Shown: positions 45,289 to 54,258, numbered from the stretch's first letter. The stretch: 64,000 bases of DNA from an uncultured Acidobacteriia bacterium (GCA_903923395.1 CAIXXM010000096.1:1-64000); one strand, 5' to 3'. Numbers and translations are program-made. Notes: generated by a model from the sequence alone, not told the origin.

Positions 45289-46688
45289 GCCTGCGGACAA
45301 GGCTCGCACTCGTCTTCATCGCCGCAACACTCGTCCCGCTGGGATTGACCGTCTGGGTAACCACACTGCTGCTGGACAGCAGCCTGCGGCTTTCCCCGGT
45401 GGACCAGCTGGCCAGAATTTCCCGCTCGCTCGAAAAGACCGGCCGCGAATACTACCGGCAGGCCTGTGAGCAATTGAAGGCGGATTCCGCACAGCGCGAC
45501 CCCAAGACATTCACCGCGGGACGGAATGTTCCCGAATACGTGGACGATTTTCTCAACGGCGAAGAGAAAGAAGCCTTCGCGATCATCGGCGCGCCCGGAG
45601 ACACACTGGCGTACATGGTTCGGACTCCCGCCGGGGCTTCCGTTTGGACGGCTCCATTGCGCGTCAACATGCAGGATTTGACGAAGGAGTTCCGTGCCGC
45701 CCGGCAGACCGTGGCGACGAACGCGCTCGTGGACTTGCGGCGCGGTTTTTACATCACCTGGGCCTTGCTGGCGGCGGTGATCTGGGCCGTTTCCCTGTTT
45801 GTCGTTTGGTTCCTGGCGAACCGCTTCAGCCGCCCCATCCGGCAATTGACCACCGCACTGACGAGTCTGGCCGGCGGCAATTTCCGCACACGCATCCCCA
45901 ATGACCGCACGGATGAAATCGGGCGCGCGACGGAGGCGTTCAACCGCACGGCGGCACAACTCGAACAGAACCGTGACCGCCTGGTCTACCTGACACAACT
46001 CGCAAGCTGGCAGGTGTTGGCCCGCAAGATGGCGCATGAGGTGAAGAATTCCCTGACTCCCATCCGGCTGACGGTGGAAGAGATGGTGGCGCGGGCGCAG
46101 GAACCGGCCGACAACACGAAATTCCTGTCACAGGCTTCCGACATTGTGGTGGATGAGATTGAATCCCTGGAGCGGCGTATCCGGGCGTTCTCAGAATTCT
46201 CGTCGGAACCGCCCGTTTGCCCGGAGCCCATCGACCTGCAGCAGTTCGTGGAAGAGCGGATCTCGTTCCTGAAATCAGCCCATCCGGAAGTGCGTTACGC
46301 GGTGGAGATTGCGGAGAATTCACCGGAAGCGATGGCGGATCAGGACCTGATGAAGAGCATTCTGGTCAATCTTCTGGAGAACGCGGCGGAGGCGGCGGGC
46401 GAAGGCGGCGAGATTCTGACACGCGTGCAACCGCTCGAAGACCGCATCGCCATCGAAGTGCATGATTCCGGCCCCGGCCTGAGCGAACTGGCCCGGCAGA
46501 GCCTGTTTCAACCCACGATTTCCTTCAAGAAGCGCGGCATGGGTCTGGGTCTTTCCATCGCCCGCAAGTCCGCGCTGCTTTCCGGCGGAGACATTTTGCT
46601 GATCGCCGGGGAACTCGGCGGCGCAGGTTTCCGCGTTTTACTGCCCAAATATAACCAACATGCCCTCACGCCGAATCCTGGTCGTTGA
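45285..46688 (+). CDS. NtrY-like membrane sensor histidine kinase
   Basis: The kinase has 467 residues from ATG 45285 (overlaps the preceding stop). Two membrane helices (about 8-30 and 155-178) flank a periplasmic sensor of about 125 residues. Then come HAMP (NRFSRPIRQLTTALTSLAGGNFRTRI), HisKA with MAHEVKNSLTPI (phospho-His about 251), and HATPase with NLLENAAEAAGEGG, DSGPGL and KRGMGLGLSIARK. The KNSLTPI form is typical of the NtrY/NtrB branch that works with sigma-54 activators. The next gene overlaps by 29 bases and encodes such an activator. The sensor may read the neighbouring DUF4390 or Omp85 products. Confidence 0.92.
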   Translation: MSLRTRLALVFIAATLVPLGLTVWVTTLLLDSSLRLSPVDQLARISRSLEKTGREYYRQACEQLKADSAQRDPKTFTAGRNVPEYVDDFLNGEEKEAFAIIGAPGDTLAYMVRTPAGASVWTAPLRVNMQDLTKEFRAARQTVATNALVDLRRGFYITWALLAAVIWAVSLFVVWFLANRFSRPIRQLTTALTSLAGGNFRTRIPNDRTDEIGRATEAFNRTAAQLEQNRDRLVYLTQLASWQVLARKMAHEVKNSLTPIRLTVEEMVARAQEPADNTKFLSQASDIVVDEIESLERRIRAFSEFSSEPPVCPEPIDLQQFVEERISFLKSAHPEVRYAVEIAENSPEAMADQDLMKSILVNLLENAAEAAGEGGEILTRVQPLEDRIAIEVHDSGPGLSELARQSLFQPTISFKKRGMGLGLSIARKSALLSGGDILLIAGELGGAGFRVLLPKYNQHALTPNPGR

Positions 46689-48006
46689 CGACGAAGAGAA
46701 CATCGGGCGCTCCCTGCGCATGATTCTGGAACGGGAGGGCTACCTCATCAACACCGTGCGCTCAGCGGCGGAGATGCGGGCCTTCCCCGAACGGAACCGC
46801 ATGGATCTATACCTGCTGGACGTGCGCCTGCCGGACGCCAATGGCATTGATCTGCTGCGGGAGTTGATCGCGGCGGACGTAACGGCACCGGTAATCATGA
46901 TCTCCGGCCACGCCACCATTGCAGATGCCGTGCAGGCCACGCGCGCGGGTGCTTTCGACTTCCTCGAAAAGCCGCTGGGCAGGGACCGCGTGATGGTCGC
47001 GGTGAAGAATGCGCTTGATCAGAATTCGCTGAAGCAGGAAAACAGGCGCCTGCGGGAAGCTGTGGGTCCGGGCACGAAGATGATCGGGTCGAGCCCGGCG
47101 TTTCAACGCGCCGTGGAGCAGGCGGGCATGGCGGCGCGTTCCGATGCGCGCGTGCTGCTGATTGGGGAATCTGGCACTGGCAAGGAATTGCTGGCCGCTC
47201 ACATCCACGCCCAAAGTCCGTTTGCCAGCGGACCCTTCGTCAAAGTGAACTGCGCTGCCATCCCCGGCGAACTCATTGAAAGCGAACTCTTCGGCCATGA
47301 AAAAGGGGCCTTCACCGGAGCCACCGGCATGCGCCGCGGCAAGTTTGAACTGGCCGATAACGGCACCCTGTTTCTGGACGAAATCGGCGACCTCCATGCG
47401 AATTCGCAGGCCAAGCTGCTGCGCGTACTGCAGGAGGGCGAGTTTCACCGCGTGGGTGGTGAGCAAACCATCCGCGTCACGGTGCGGGTGATCTCCGCCA
47501 CCAACCGCGATCTCAGCGCGATGGTGGCGCAGGAGAAGTTCCGCGAGGATCTCTTCTACCGCGTGAGTGTGGTTCCCATCCGCGTGCCTTCACTGCGGGA
47601 ACGTCCGCAGGATGTGAAGCCGATGGCAGAGTATTTCCTGGATGATTTCTGCGTGCGGAACGGATTCCGGCGCAAGAAGTTCGATGACATAGTCTGGGAG
47701 ACGTTTGAGGCTTACAAGTGGCCGGGTAACGCGCGGGAATTGCGGAATGTGGTGGAGCGGATGGCCATTCTCTCGCCGGAAGACTTGCTGGGCACGAATG
47801 CGATTCCCCTGGAACTGCGGCTGCCGCGGGATTCCGGTGGACGTTCCAGCATTCAAGACGCGCGGGAATCCGCCGAGCGCGAGCATGTGCTCCGCGCACT
47901 CGAAGAAGCCGGGTGGAACGTTTCTTCCGCCGCGCGCAGCCTGGGCATGGAGCGCACAAACCTGCATAAACGTATCCGCGCCCTGGGTCTCACGCGCGAC
48001 CGATAG
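46660..48006 (+). CDS. NtrX/NtrC-like sigma-54 response regulator
   Basis: The protein has 448 residues in three domains. The receiver (about 1-118) has Asp about 54 in YLLDVRLPD and Lys about 105. The AAA+ domain (about 140-375) has Walker A GESGTGKE (169-176), the sigma-54 contact loop GAFTGA (216-221), Walker B GTLFLDEIGD and the R finger region FREDLFYRVSV. The C-terminal Fis-type helix-turn-helix is at about 405-445 (EEAGWNVSSAARSLGMERTNLHKRI). It should activate sigma-54 promoters when phosphorylated by the upstream kinase. I did not find a clear sigma-54 promoter within the operon. Confidence 0.94.
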   Translation: MPSRRILVVDDEENIGRSLRMILEREGYLINTVRSAAEMRAFPERNRMDLYLLDVRLPDANGIDLLRELIAADVTAPVIMISGHATIADAVQATRAGAFDFLEKPLGRDRVMVAVKNALDQNSLKQENRRLREAVGPGTKMIGSSPAFQRAVEQAGMAARSDARVLLIGESGTGKELLAAHIHAQSPFASGPFVKVNCAAIPGELIESELFGHEKGAFTGATGMRRGKFELADNGTLFLDEIGDLHANSQAKLLRVLQEGEFHRVGGEQTIRVTVRVISATNRDLSAMVAQEKFREDLFYRVSVVPIRVPSLRERPQDVKPMAEYFLDDFCVRNGFRRKKFDDIVWETFEAYKWPGNARELRNVVERMAILSPEDLLGTNAIPLELRLPRDSGGRSSIQDARESAEREHVLRALEEAGWNVSSAARSLGMERTNLHKRIRALGLTRDR

Positions 48007-48020
48007 TCCATCATAGGGTG

Positions 48021-48662
48021 ATGCAGCGTTCGCTTGAGCCGGAGATCATGGATGCGCCGGATATTCCGGAAGAGCTCCTCGCACGGTTCCACAAGGATCT
48101 GGCACGAATCCACTTTTTCCTGGGCACGCACGCCACCATCGAACGCTTCCTGCGCCAGGATAGCCAGCCGCTCCAGCGGGTTTTGGATATTGGCTGCGGG
48201 GATGGCCTGCTGCTCGAATACCTGCAAAAGAAGCTGTCCGTGGAAGGAATCGGCATTGACCAGAAGCCGATGCCGCGCCCTGGCGTGCACATTATTGCGG
48301 CCGACGCGGTGAGCGGGGATCTTCCCCACGCCGACGCCGCTGTCTGCTCCCTGCTCAATCACCACCTGACACCGGAGCAGAATATCGCGCTGATACGCAA
48401 TGTGGGGCGCTCGTGCCGCCGCTTCGTGATCTCAGATCTCATCCGCCACCCGATGCCGCTGGTGCTCTTCAGCCTCTTCATTTGCCCGCTGATTGGACAT
48501 GAAGCAGGCGCGGACGGTCGGCAATCCATCCGCCGTGCTTTTACGCCGGAAGAGTTTGCGGAATTGGTGCGCACGGCGCTGGCAGGCAGCGGCGGCACGT
48601 TTTCCATGGACGTGTCGCCGTTCAAATCACGGATGATTGTGGATATACGGTACCGCCCGTAA
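48021..48662 (+). CDS. class I SAM-dependent methyltransferase
   Basis: The 213-residue protein (ATG 48021; GTG 48018 and ATG 48048 are alternatives) has the motif I VLDIGCGDGLLLEYL, the acidic loop GIGIDQKP and IIAADAVSGDLPHADAAVCSLLNHHL, as in ubiquinone/menaquinone-type or general small-molecule methyltransferases. A hydrophobic stretch (MPLVLFSLFICPLIG) precedes a QSIRRAFTPEEF segment that is common in this group. It follows the regulator gene by 14 bases and could be part of the same operon. The substrate is not evident. Confidence 0.85.
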   Translation: MQRSLEPEIMDAPDIPEELLARFHKDLARIHFFLGTHATIERFLRQDSQPLQRVLDIGCGDGLLLEYLQKKLSVEGIGIDQKPMPRPGVHIIAADAVSGDLPHADAAVCSLLNHHLTPEQNIALIRNVGRSCRRFVISDLIRHPMPLVLFSLFICPLIGHEAGADGRQSIRRAFTPEEFAELVRTALAGSGGTFSMDVSPFKSRMIVDIRYRP

Positions 48663-48685
48663 GCCGCTCTTAAGTATTCGCCCGG

Positions 48686-49738
48686 CTATTCCCAGCGCAG
48701 GACGATCTTGCCCGAGTTGCCGGATTCCATCAGGTTGAAGGCTTCCTCAAAATCCTCAAAAGCGAACCGGTGCGTGATGACACCGGAGATATCGAGGCCG
48801 GATTCCAGCATGACCGTCATCTTGTACCAGGTCTCATACATCTCGCGCCCGTAGATGCCCTTGATGGTGAGCATGTTGAAGATGACCAGGTTCCAGTCAA
48901 TGGCGATTTCGCCCGGCGGGATACCCAGCATGGCGATCTTGCCGCCGTGGCTCATGTTCTTGAGCATGTCCCGGAAGGCGGCGGAGTTGCCGGACATTTC
49001 GAGGCCAACGTCGAAGCCCTCGGTCATTTGCAGTTCTTCCTGCACCTGCGCGAGCGTTTTTTCCTTTGGATTCACCGCGGCACTGACCCCCACCTTCTTC
49101 GCCAGGTCCAAACGGTACGGGTTCAAGTCAGTGATGGCAACGTGCCGTGCCCCGGCATGTTTCGCAACCGCGGCGGCCATGATGCCGATGGGTCCGGCAC
49201 CTGTGACAAGAACGTCTTCGCCCAGCACAGGAAACGAAAGTGCCGTGTGGACCGCATTGCCGAACGGATCGAAGATGCAGGCGACGTCGGTATCGATATC
49301 GTTCTTGTGCACCCACACATTGGTCATGGGCAGGGAGATGTATTCCGCGAAGGCACCGGGCCGGTTCACGCCGACGCCGCTGGTGTGTGCGCAGAGGTGG
49401 CGGCGGCCGGCGAGGCAATTCCGGCAGCGCCCGCAGACGACGTGGCCTTCGCCGCTGACCAGCTGGCCGGGATGAAAGTCGGATACGTTTGCGCCCACGG
49501 CAACGATTTCACCCATGAATTCATGGCCGATCACCATTGGCGTGGGTATGGTCTTCGCGGCCCACGCATCCCACTTGCGGATGTGTATGTCCGTGCCGCA
49601 GATGGACGCTTTGCGGACTTTGACGAGAACATCGTTGATGCCAAAAGTCGGGACGGGGACTTCTTCGAGCCAGAGCCCCGGTTCGGGACGGCTCTTGACG
49701 AGTGCGCGCATGGTTTGCGGCAGGTTGGGCTGGGTCAC
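48686..49738 (-). CDS. tdh: L-threonine 3-dehydrogenase
   Basis: The enzyme oxidises L-threonine to 2-amino-3-ketobutyrate with NAD. Its 350 residues carry the catalytic zinc ligands (Cys about 47 in [11 protein letters not shown] at 72-73 in GHEFMGE), the structural four-Cys zinc loop ([15 protein letters not shown]), [17 protein letters not shown] for NAD and the Tdh-specific [14 protein letters not shown] and ITHRF blocks. Start is GTG 49738, or ATG 49711. The usual partner, 2-amino-3-ketobutyrate CoA ligase (kbl), is not adjacent. The gene converges with the methyltransferase gene. Confidence 0.94.
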   Translation of the reverse strand: MTQPNLPQTMRALVKSRPEPGLWLEEVPVPTFGINDVLVKVRKASICGTDIHIRKWDAWAAKTIPTPMVIGHEFMGEIVAVGANVSDFHPGQLVSGEGHVVCGRCRNCLAGRRHLCAHTSGVGVNRPGAFAEYISLPMTNVWVHKNDIDTDVACIFDPFGNAVHTALSFPVLGEDVLVTGAGPIGIMAAAVAKHAGARHVAITDLNPYRLDLAKKVGVSAAVNPKEKTLAQVQEELQMTEGFDVGLEMSGNSAAFRDMLKNMSHGGKIAMLGIPPGEIAIDWNLVIFNMLTIKGIYGREMYETWYKMTVMLESGLDISGVITHRFAFEDFEEAFNLMESGNSGKIVLRWE

Positions 49739-49835
49739 CTCTTTAGTGTGGCATTCCTTTGGCGGGGCGGATTCGATTCCGGATCAAGTAAAGAAGCGTC
49801 GGGCATGCCTTCCAGTTGAGTGGCTCGAAAGCGAC

Positions 49836-49860
49836 CGTGCGTGCGCCATTCTCGCGCGCG
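49836..49860 (-). repeat. short interspersed palindromic repeat, copy 2 (inverted)
   Basis: The minus strand of this stretch reads the same core (GAGAATGGCGCACGCAC) as copies 1 and 3, with one mismatch next to the AGAAT loop. It is inverted relative to copy 3, which lies about 40 bases away, so the two together form a larger inverted pair upstream of tdh. Confidence 0.55.
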
Positions 49861-49878
49861 TTTTCCGGGTGCAGAAGC

Positions 49879-49903
49879 ACGCACGCCAGAATGGCGTGCG
49901 AAC
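49879..49903 (+). repeat. short interspersed palindromic repeat, copy 3
   Basis: CGCACGCC (49880-49887), AGAAT loop and GGCGTGCG (49893-49900) form a perfect 8-bp stem. The flanks match copy 1 at 8462-8486. The surrounding 290-bp gap (49739-50030) holds only this repeat pair and probable debris of the pseudogene that follows. Confidence 0.65.
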
Positions 49904-50030
49904 AAGCCCACGGGTAAACGAGCATCCACGTTTTTGCACCCATCGCACGCCTCCACTGGTTTTCGCTACTCCACGAACACTTTATTCACCTCTGGAGTAA
50001 CCGCGGCCTTGTGGGAAATCCGCACCGGTT

Positions 50031-50678
50031 GTGGCTTCGGGAAGAGGCGCGGTATCCACACAACTGCTGTATTCCCTGGCCGATGGCAGCAGCATTTACC
50101 GCATGAACGTCAAGCTTGCCGCGGGCACCTTACGGCGGTGCGCTCTATTACTCCACTGGCACGCCCGCCACGCCGTGGTGCCGTATGAAGTTGCTGGAGC
50201 AGCCACGGTGAATATACAAATAACAACCGCCGGTGCGCCACCTTCTGCGCCATTTCCCGTCAAGCTCATTTCGGAAACTCCGGCTATCTTCACAGCGGAT
50301 GGTTCAGGCACAGGGCAGGCCGCCGCCCTCAACGGCGATTACAGCTATAACTCAAAAACGCACCCGGCCCCGAAAGGTGGTTTCGTGGTGCTGTTTCTCA
50401 CAGGCGAGGGTCTGACCACAGCGGCGGTAACCGGGCGAATCACCACCGTGTCGACCACGGGCCCTCTGACGCCGCTGCCGGTGGCCTCACCACTCACTGT
50501 GGCGGTTGGCGGACAGCAAGCCACACTCGCCTTCTATGGGGAAGCACCGGGACTGATTGCAGGCGTGCTCCAGGTGAACGCACAATTGCCGGTCAATATC
50601 CCCTCCGGCACTTTGCCTGTCAGCGTGTCACTCGCGGGGGTGTCGACGCAATCCGGCGTGACGATCGCAGTTCAATAG
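50031..50678 (+). pseudogene. C-terminal fragment of a Solibacter-type secreted protein
   Basis: From about 50179 the frame reads VPYEVAGAATVNIQITTAGA, then PAIFTADGSGTGQAAALNGDYS, VVLFLTGEGLTTAAVTGRI, and a last TIG-like unit (LTVAVGGQQATLAFYGEAPGL, GVLQVNAQLPVNIPSGTLPVSV). This is the C-terminal domain seen, from recall, in many Solibacter secreted proteins (TIGR03437). The region before it does not fit the domain in a single frame, there is no signal peptide, and 49940-50150 contains only scraps such as LADGSSIYRMN. So a large gene has been lost except for its end, next to a pair of repeats. Confidence 0.65.
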
Positions 50679-50723
50679 AGCGAACCTCCGCCAATCCGGT
50701 TACAATTTCAAGAAGGCGCCCTA

Positions 50724-52037
50724 ATGACAAAAGACGAAATACTGCTTGCCCAAAAAGAATTCCTGTTCCCCGCGGTGTTCCACTACTTCAAGGAACCGCT
50801 GATCATCACGCATGCGAAGGATCAGTTCGTTTGGGACGTGGACGGCAACCAGTATCTGGACTTCTTCGGCGGCATCGTCACCGTCAGCGTGGGTCATTGC
50901 AATGACTATGTGAATGAGCGCGTTCACAAACAGATCGACAAGCTGGAGCACGTCTCCACGGTCTTCGCCACGGAGCCCCAACTGTTGCTGGCCCAGAAAC
51001 TGGCGCAGATTTCCCCTGCCGGCGCTCTGCGGAAGAGCTTCTTCACCAACAGCGGCACGGAAGCCAATGAAACCGCGATTCTGGCCGCCCGCTGCTATAC
51101 CGGCTCCACGGACATCATTGCTCTGCGCCACGCCTATCACGGACGCACCGCAACCATGATGGGCATCACCGGGCAAGGCACCTGGAAGCTGGGTCCGCCC
51201 TCGGCCGGCGTGGTGCATGCGCACAATGCTTACTGCTACCGCTGCCCGTTCGGATTGACGTATCCCTCCTGTGAAGTGCGCTGCGCGACGGACGTGGAAG
51301 AACTGATCCGCACCACGACGGGCGGGAAAGTGGCAGCGTTCATTGCGGAACCCATCCAGGGCGTGGGCGGCTACATTGTGCCTCCCAAAGAGTACTTCAA
51401 GATCGTCACCGGCATTGTGAAGAAGTACGGCGGCATCTTCATTTCAGACGAAGTGCAAACCGCCTGGGGCCGCACCGGTTCCAAGTGGTTCGGCATCGAG
51501 CAGTGGGACGTGGTGCCGGATATCATCACCTCCGCCAAGGGTCTGGCGAACGGCCTGCCCATCGGCATCACCATCGCGCGGCCGGAAATTGCGGATGCAC
51601 TGAAGGGAGTGACGCTCTCCACGTTCGGCGGCAATCCGGTGGTCGCAACCGCCGCGAAGGCTGTGCTCGATTTCATTGAAGAGCAGAAGCTCCGGCAGAA
51701 CACGGAAGAGGTTGGTGCGTATCTGCATGGCAAGCTTCTGGACCTGCAGGCGAAGTACCAGCTCATCGGCGATGTGCGCGGCATGGGCTTGCTCTGGTCA
51801 CTGGAACTTGTGGAAGACCGCAAGACCAAGGTCCCCGCGACTGCTGCCACGCTGGCCGTGATGAATGCCGCCCGCGAGAACCGGTTGATGATCGGGCGAG
51901 GCGGACTTTACGGCAATTGCGTCCGCACCTCGCCGCCGATGAATATCACCAAGTCTGACGTGGACGAATTCATCCTGCGGTTGGATGCGTCGTTCGCCAA
52001 GGTGGAAGCAGCCATGTCATCGGCTGCGGCAGTTTAA
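50724..52037 (+). CDS. class III PLP-dependent aminotransferase
   Basis: The 437-residue enzyme starts at ATG 50724 behind AAGG. It shows the class III pattern: DVDGNQYLDFFGGIVTVSVGH, SGTEANETAILAAR for phosphate binding, AFIAEPIQGVGG, ISDEVQTAWGRTG with the PLP-contacting Asp, and the Schiff-base Lys in SAKGLANGLPIG. It resembles the alanine-glyoxylate (AGXT2-like) and 4-aminobutyrate groups; the amino donor is uncertain. The MFS transporter gene follows in 2 bases, and with tdh nearby a role in small amino-acid catabolism is possible but not shown. Confidence 0.92.
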   Translation: MTKDEILLAQKEFLFPAVFHYFKEPLIITHAKDQFVWDVDGNQYLDFFGGIVTVSVGHCNDYVNERVHKQIDKLEHVSTVFATEPQLLLAQKLAQISPAGALRKSFFTNSGTEANETAILAARCYTGSTDIIALRHAYHGRTATMMGITGQGTWKLGPPSAGVVHAHNAYCYRCPFGLTYPSCEVRCATDVEELIRTTTGGKVAAFIAEPIQGVGGYIVPPKEYFKIVTGIVKKYGGIFISDEVQTAWGRTGSKWFGIEQWDVVPDIITSAKGLANGLPIGITIARPEIADALKGVTLSTFGGNPVVATAAKAVLDFIEEQKLRQNTEEVGAYLHGKLLDLQAKYQLIGDVRGMGLLWSLELVEDRKTKVPATAATLAVMNAARENRLMIGRGGLYGNCVRTSPPMNITKSDVDEFILRLDASFAKVEAAMSSAAAV

Positions 52038-52039
52038 CG

Positions 52040-53263
52040 GTGGGACCGCAGGGTCCACAACTGGGATTCCGTGAGGTTTTGCGGGATCCCGCTGTCCGAA
52101 AGCTTTCGGCGGCGCAGTTCGTCAGTCTGCTGGGTGACTTTCTCGCCATCTACGCCGTGCTGAGCGTGGTTTCGTTCAAGATGCACGCGTCGCCCGCGGA
52201 AGTGGCAGGCGTTTTGATTTTCTACATGCTGCCCATGGCATTCGTCAGTCCGCTGGCGGGTGTTTTTGTGGACCGCTGGGACGTCCGCTACACCATGATC
52301 TGCAGTGATCTGGCGCGGGGCGCTTTGATCCTTTTGCTGCTGCGGGCCACGCAGGTCTGGGAGATTTACGCTGTTCTGGCAGCCATCAGTGCGGTTTCGA
52401 GTTTCTTCACGCCCGCGCAATCCATCGCCATACGGTCGATTGTGCCGCAGGCCGGCTGGATGGCCGCGAACGCAATGATGATGCAGATCATGCAGGTCAC
52501 CCAGATCGCCAGCCCGGCGATCACCGGCCAGTTGATCACCTGGTTCGGGGAAAACTCGTGCTTCGTTCTGGATGCAGCGAGCTTCGTCGCGTCGGCGGGG
52601 ATTGTGGCGTCGATGACCATCGTGCGGGCGGGTGGCACACCGGAGCGGAAGGCGGGCTCCGTGGTCGCAGATATGACGTCCGGCGTAAAGTTCATCTTCA
52701 CCCACTCGGTTCTGGCGTTCACGATTGTTTCGATGGCTGCGGGCTTGTTCGCAGTTCGTTGCTACAGTGCGCTGATTGCGGTCTACGTGCGGGATATTTT
52801 GAAACTGCAGCAGGGCTGGTTCGGCACGCTTGGCTCACTGGTGGGAATTGGAATGCTGGTGGGTACGTTCATCGTGAATCATCTGGCGAAGACCCGTTCC
52901 AAGGGACACATGATGATGTCCGGACTGTTCGGTGTGGGCGCGGGCGTGCTTGTGCTCGCGCTGGTCAGCAATCTGGTGGCGGCTTCCGTGGCGACTCTGG
53001 GCATCGGCTTCAGTGTGGCGCTGGTGGTGATTTCCGCACAGACCATGATGCAGGGGCAGACCCCCATGGAAATGATGGGGCGCGTGACCAGCAGCCTGAT
53101 GTCGGTTCTTTCTCTGGCGCAGGTGGCGGGGCTGATGATGTCCGGCGCGATCGCGCAGGAGATCGGAATCCGCGGCGCTTACTTCGTGACGGCGGGCTTG
53201 CTGGTTCTGATCGGAGCCGTGGGGTGGCGCAAAGTTGGGCAGCGCAAGGCCGCTGAAGCGTGA
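52040..53263 (+). CDS. MFS transporter (MFS_3/enterobactin-exporter type)
   Basis: The protein has 407 residues with about 12 membrane helices. It starts GTG 52040, two bases after the aminotransferase stop. The motif-A loop between helices 2 and 3 is GVFVDRWDVRYTM, and the first helix region ends LSAAQFVSLLGDFLAIYAVL. The IMGRVTSS-like segment (MEMMGRVTSSLMSVLSLAQVAG) is typical of the EntS/MFS_3 group, which exports siderophores or drugs. Its stop overlaps a GTG in the next frame, but the reductase downstream starts at 53290 with its own Shine-Dalgarno sequence. Confidence 0.87.
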   Translation: MGPQGPQLGFREVLRDPAVRKLSAAQFVSLLGDFLAIYAVLSVVSFKMHASPAEVAGVLIFYMLPMAFVSPLAGVFVDRWDVRYTMICSDLARGALILLLLRATQVWEIYAVLAAISAVSSFFTPAQSIAIRSIVPQAGWMAANAMMMQIMQVTQIASPAITGQLITWFGENSCFVLDAASFVASAGIVASMTIVRAGGTPERKAGSVVADMTSGVKFIFTHSVLAFTIVSMAAGLFAVRCYSALIAVYVRDILKLQQGWFGTLGSLVGIGMLVGTFIVNHLAKTRSKGHMMMSGLFGVGAGVLVLALVSNLVAASVATLGIGFSVALVVISAQTMMQGQTPMEMMGRVTSSLMSVLSLAQVAGLMMSGAIAQEIGIRGAYFVTAGLLVLIGAVGWRKVGQRKAAEA

Positions 53264-53289
53264 TAAAGTTCGGGATCGGAGGCCAATTC

Positions 53290-54177
53290 ATGGCGCATTG
53301 TTCCCGACGGCATTTCTTGAAATCGAGCCTGGCCGCTGGCGTTCTGGCTGGCGCAGGAAAGCTCCCGCTCCTCGCTGCGGGAGGTTCGGCAACGGACTGG
53401 GTGACACTCGGCCGCACCGGCGTGAAGGTCACGCGGCTGGCCTTTGGCACGGGCTCCATGAGTGGCGCGGTGCAGCGCAATCTGGGCCAGGAAGAATTCA
53501 CGCGCACCGTTCGCCACGCCTATGAACGCGGCATACGCTTCTTTGAGACCTCTGAGTCTTATGGCGAGATGCACCGGATGCTCGGCATTGCGCTGAAGGG
53601 TATTCCGCGCGATACGTACCGCCTGATGTCCAAGGTCACCACGCGCGAAGGCACGGACCCCCAGGCGAAGATCGACGAACTGCGCAAGCTGGCGCAGACC
53701 GATTACTTCGACATTCTGCTGCTTCACTACCAACATGTGGCCGACTGGCCCACTGCGACCGTGCGCTGGCAGGATGGCATTGTGGAAGCGCAGCACAAGC
53801 AGGCCGTCATCTCGCGCGGCGCCTCAGTGCATGGCTTGCCCGCATTGCGGCAGGTGCCGGGCAACCAGTGGTTGCAGACGGCCATGATCCGTGTGAACCA
53901 TAGAGGCACCAAGATGGATGCCGAGGATTACAACACCGCAGGTTTGGGCAATGTGCCGGAAGTCGTGGCTCATGTGAAGAAGGTGAAGAGTGAAGGCATG
54001 GGTGTGATCAGCATGAAGCTGGTGGGGGAAGGCGCGTTCACTAACCGCGAAGACCGCAAGGCGGCCATGCGGTTTGCGTTCCGGAATGCCGGTGTGGATA
54101 CGGTGACCGTGGGATACAAGAACACGGCGGAGATTGATGAGGCGATTGAGAATCTGAATCTGGCGTTGGCGGGATAA
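53290..54177 (+). CDS. Tat-exported aldo/keto reductase
   Basis: I chose ATG 53290 because GGAGG (53278-53282) stands 7 bases upstream and the product then begins with SRRHFLKSSLAAGVLAGAG, a twin-arginine signal. The 295-residue protein has a TIM-barrel AKR layout: LGRTGVKVTRLAFGTG, FFETSESYG, SKVTT, LLLLHYQHV and TVGYKNTAEIDEAI. Catalytic Tyr about 91, Lys about 115 and His about 146 are present, but the usual catalytic Asp in the F-D-T segment is Glu about 86. Export of a presumed NADPH enzyme is known for Tat-dependent AKR-like proteins in this phylum. The substrate is unknown. Confidence 0.85.
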   Translation: MAHCSRRHFLKSSLAAGVLAGAGKLPLLAAGGSATDWVTLGRTGVKVTRLAFGTGSMSGAVQRNLGQEEFTRTVRHAYERGIRFFETSESYGEMHRMLGIALKGIPRDTYRLMSKVTTREGTDPQAKIDELRKLAQTDYFDILLLHYQHVADWPTATVRWQDGIVEAQHKQAVISRGASVHGLPALRQVPGNQWLQTAMIRVNHRGTKMDAEDYNTAGLGNVPEVVAHVKKVKSEGMGVISMKLVGEGAFTNREDRKAAMRFAFRNAGVDTVTVGYKNTAEIDEAIENLNLALAG

Positions 54178-54234
54178 GAAACCGCTCCGCATTTTCCCTG
54201 GGTTGCCGAGCTGCGACTGCGAGGGAGCGGTTTC
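54178..54234 (+). repeat. long imperfect hairpin with conserved GGGAGCGGTTT end
   Basis: GAAACCGCTCC (54178-54188) pairs perfectly with GGAGCGGTTTC (54224-54234) around a 35-base loop. The right arm and the loop (GGGTTGCCGAGCTGCG) resemble the hairpin at 16732-16771. It may act as a terminator or transcript end-stabiliser for the reductase. Confidence 0.4.
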
Positions 54235-54258
54235 CTGGCGGACTAAGTCAGGGGGCAC

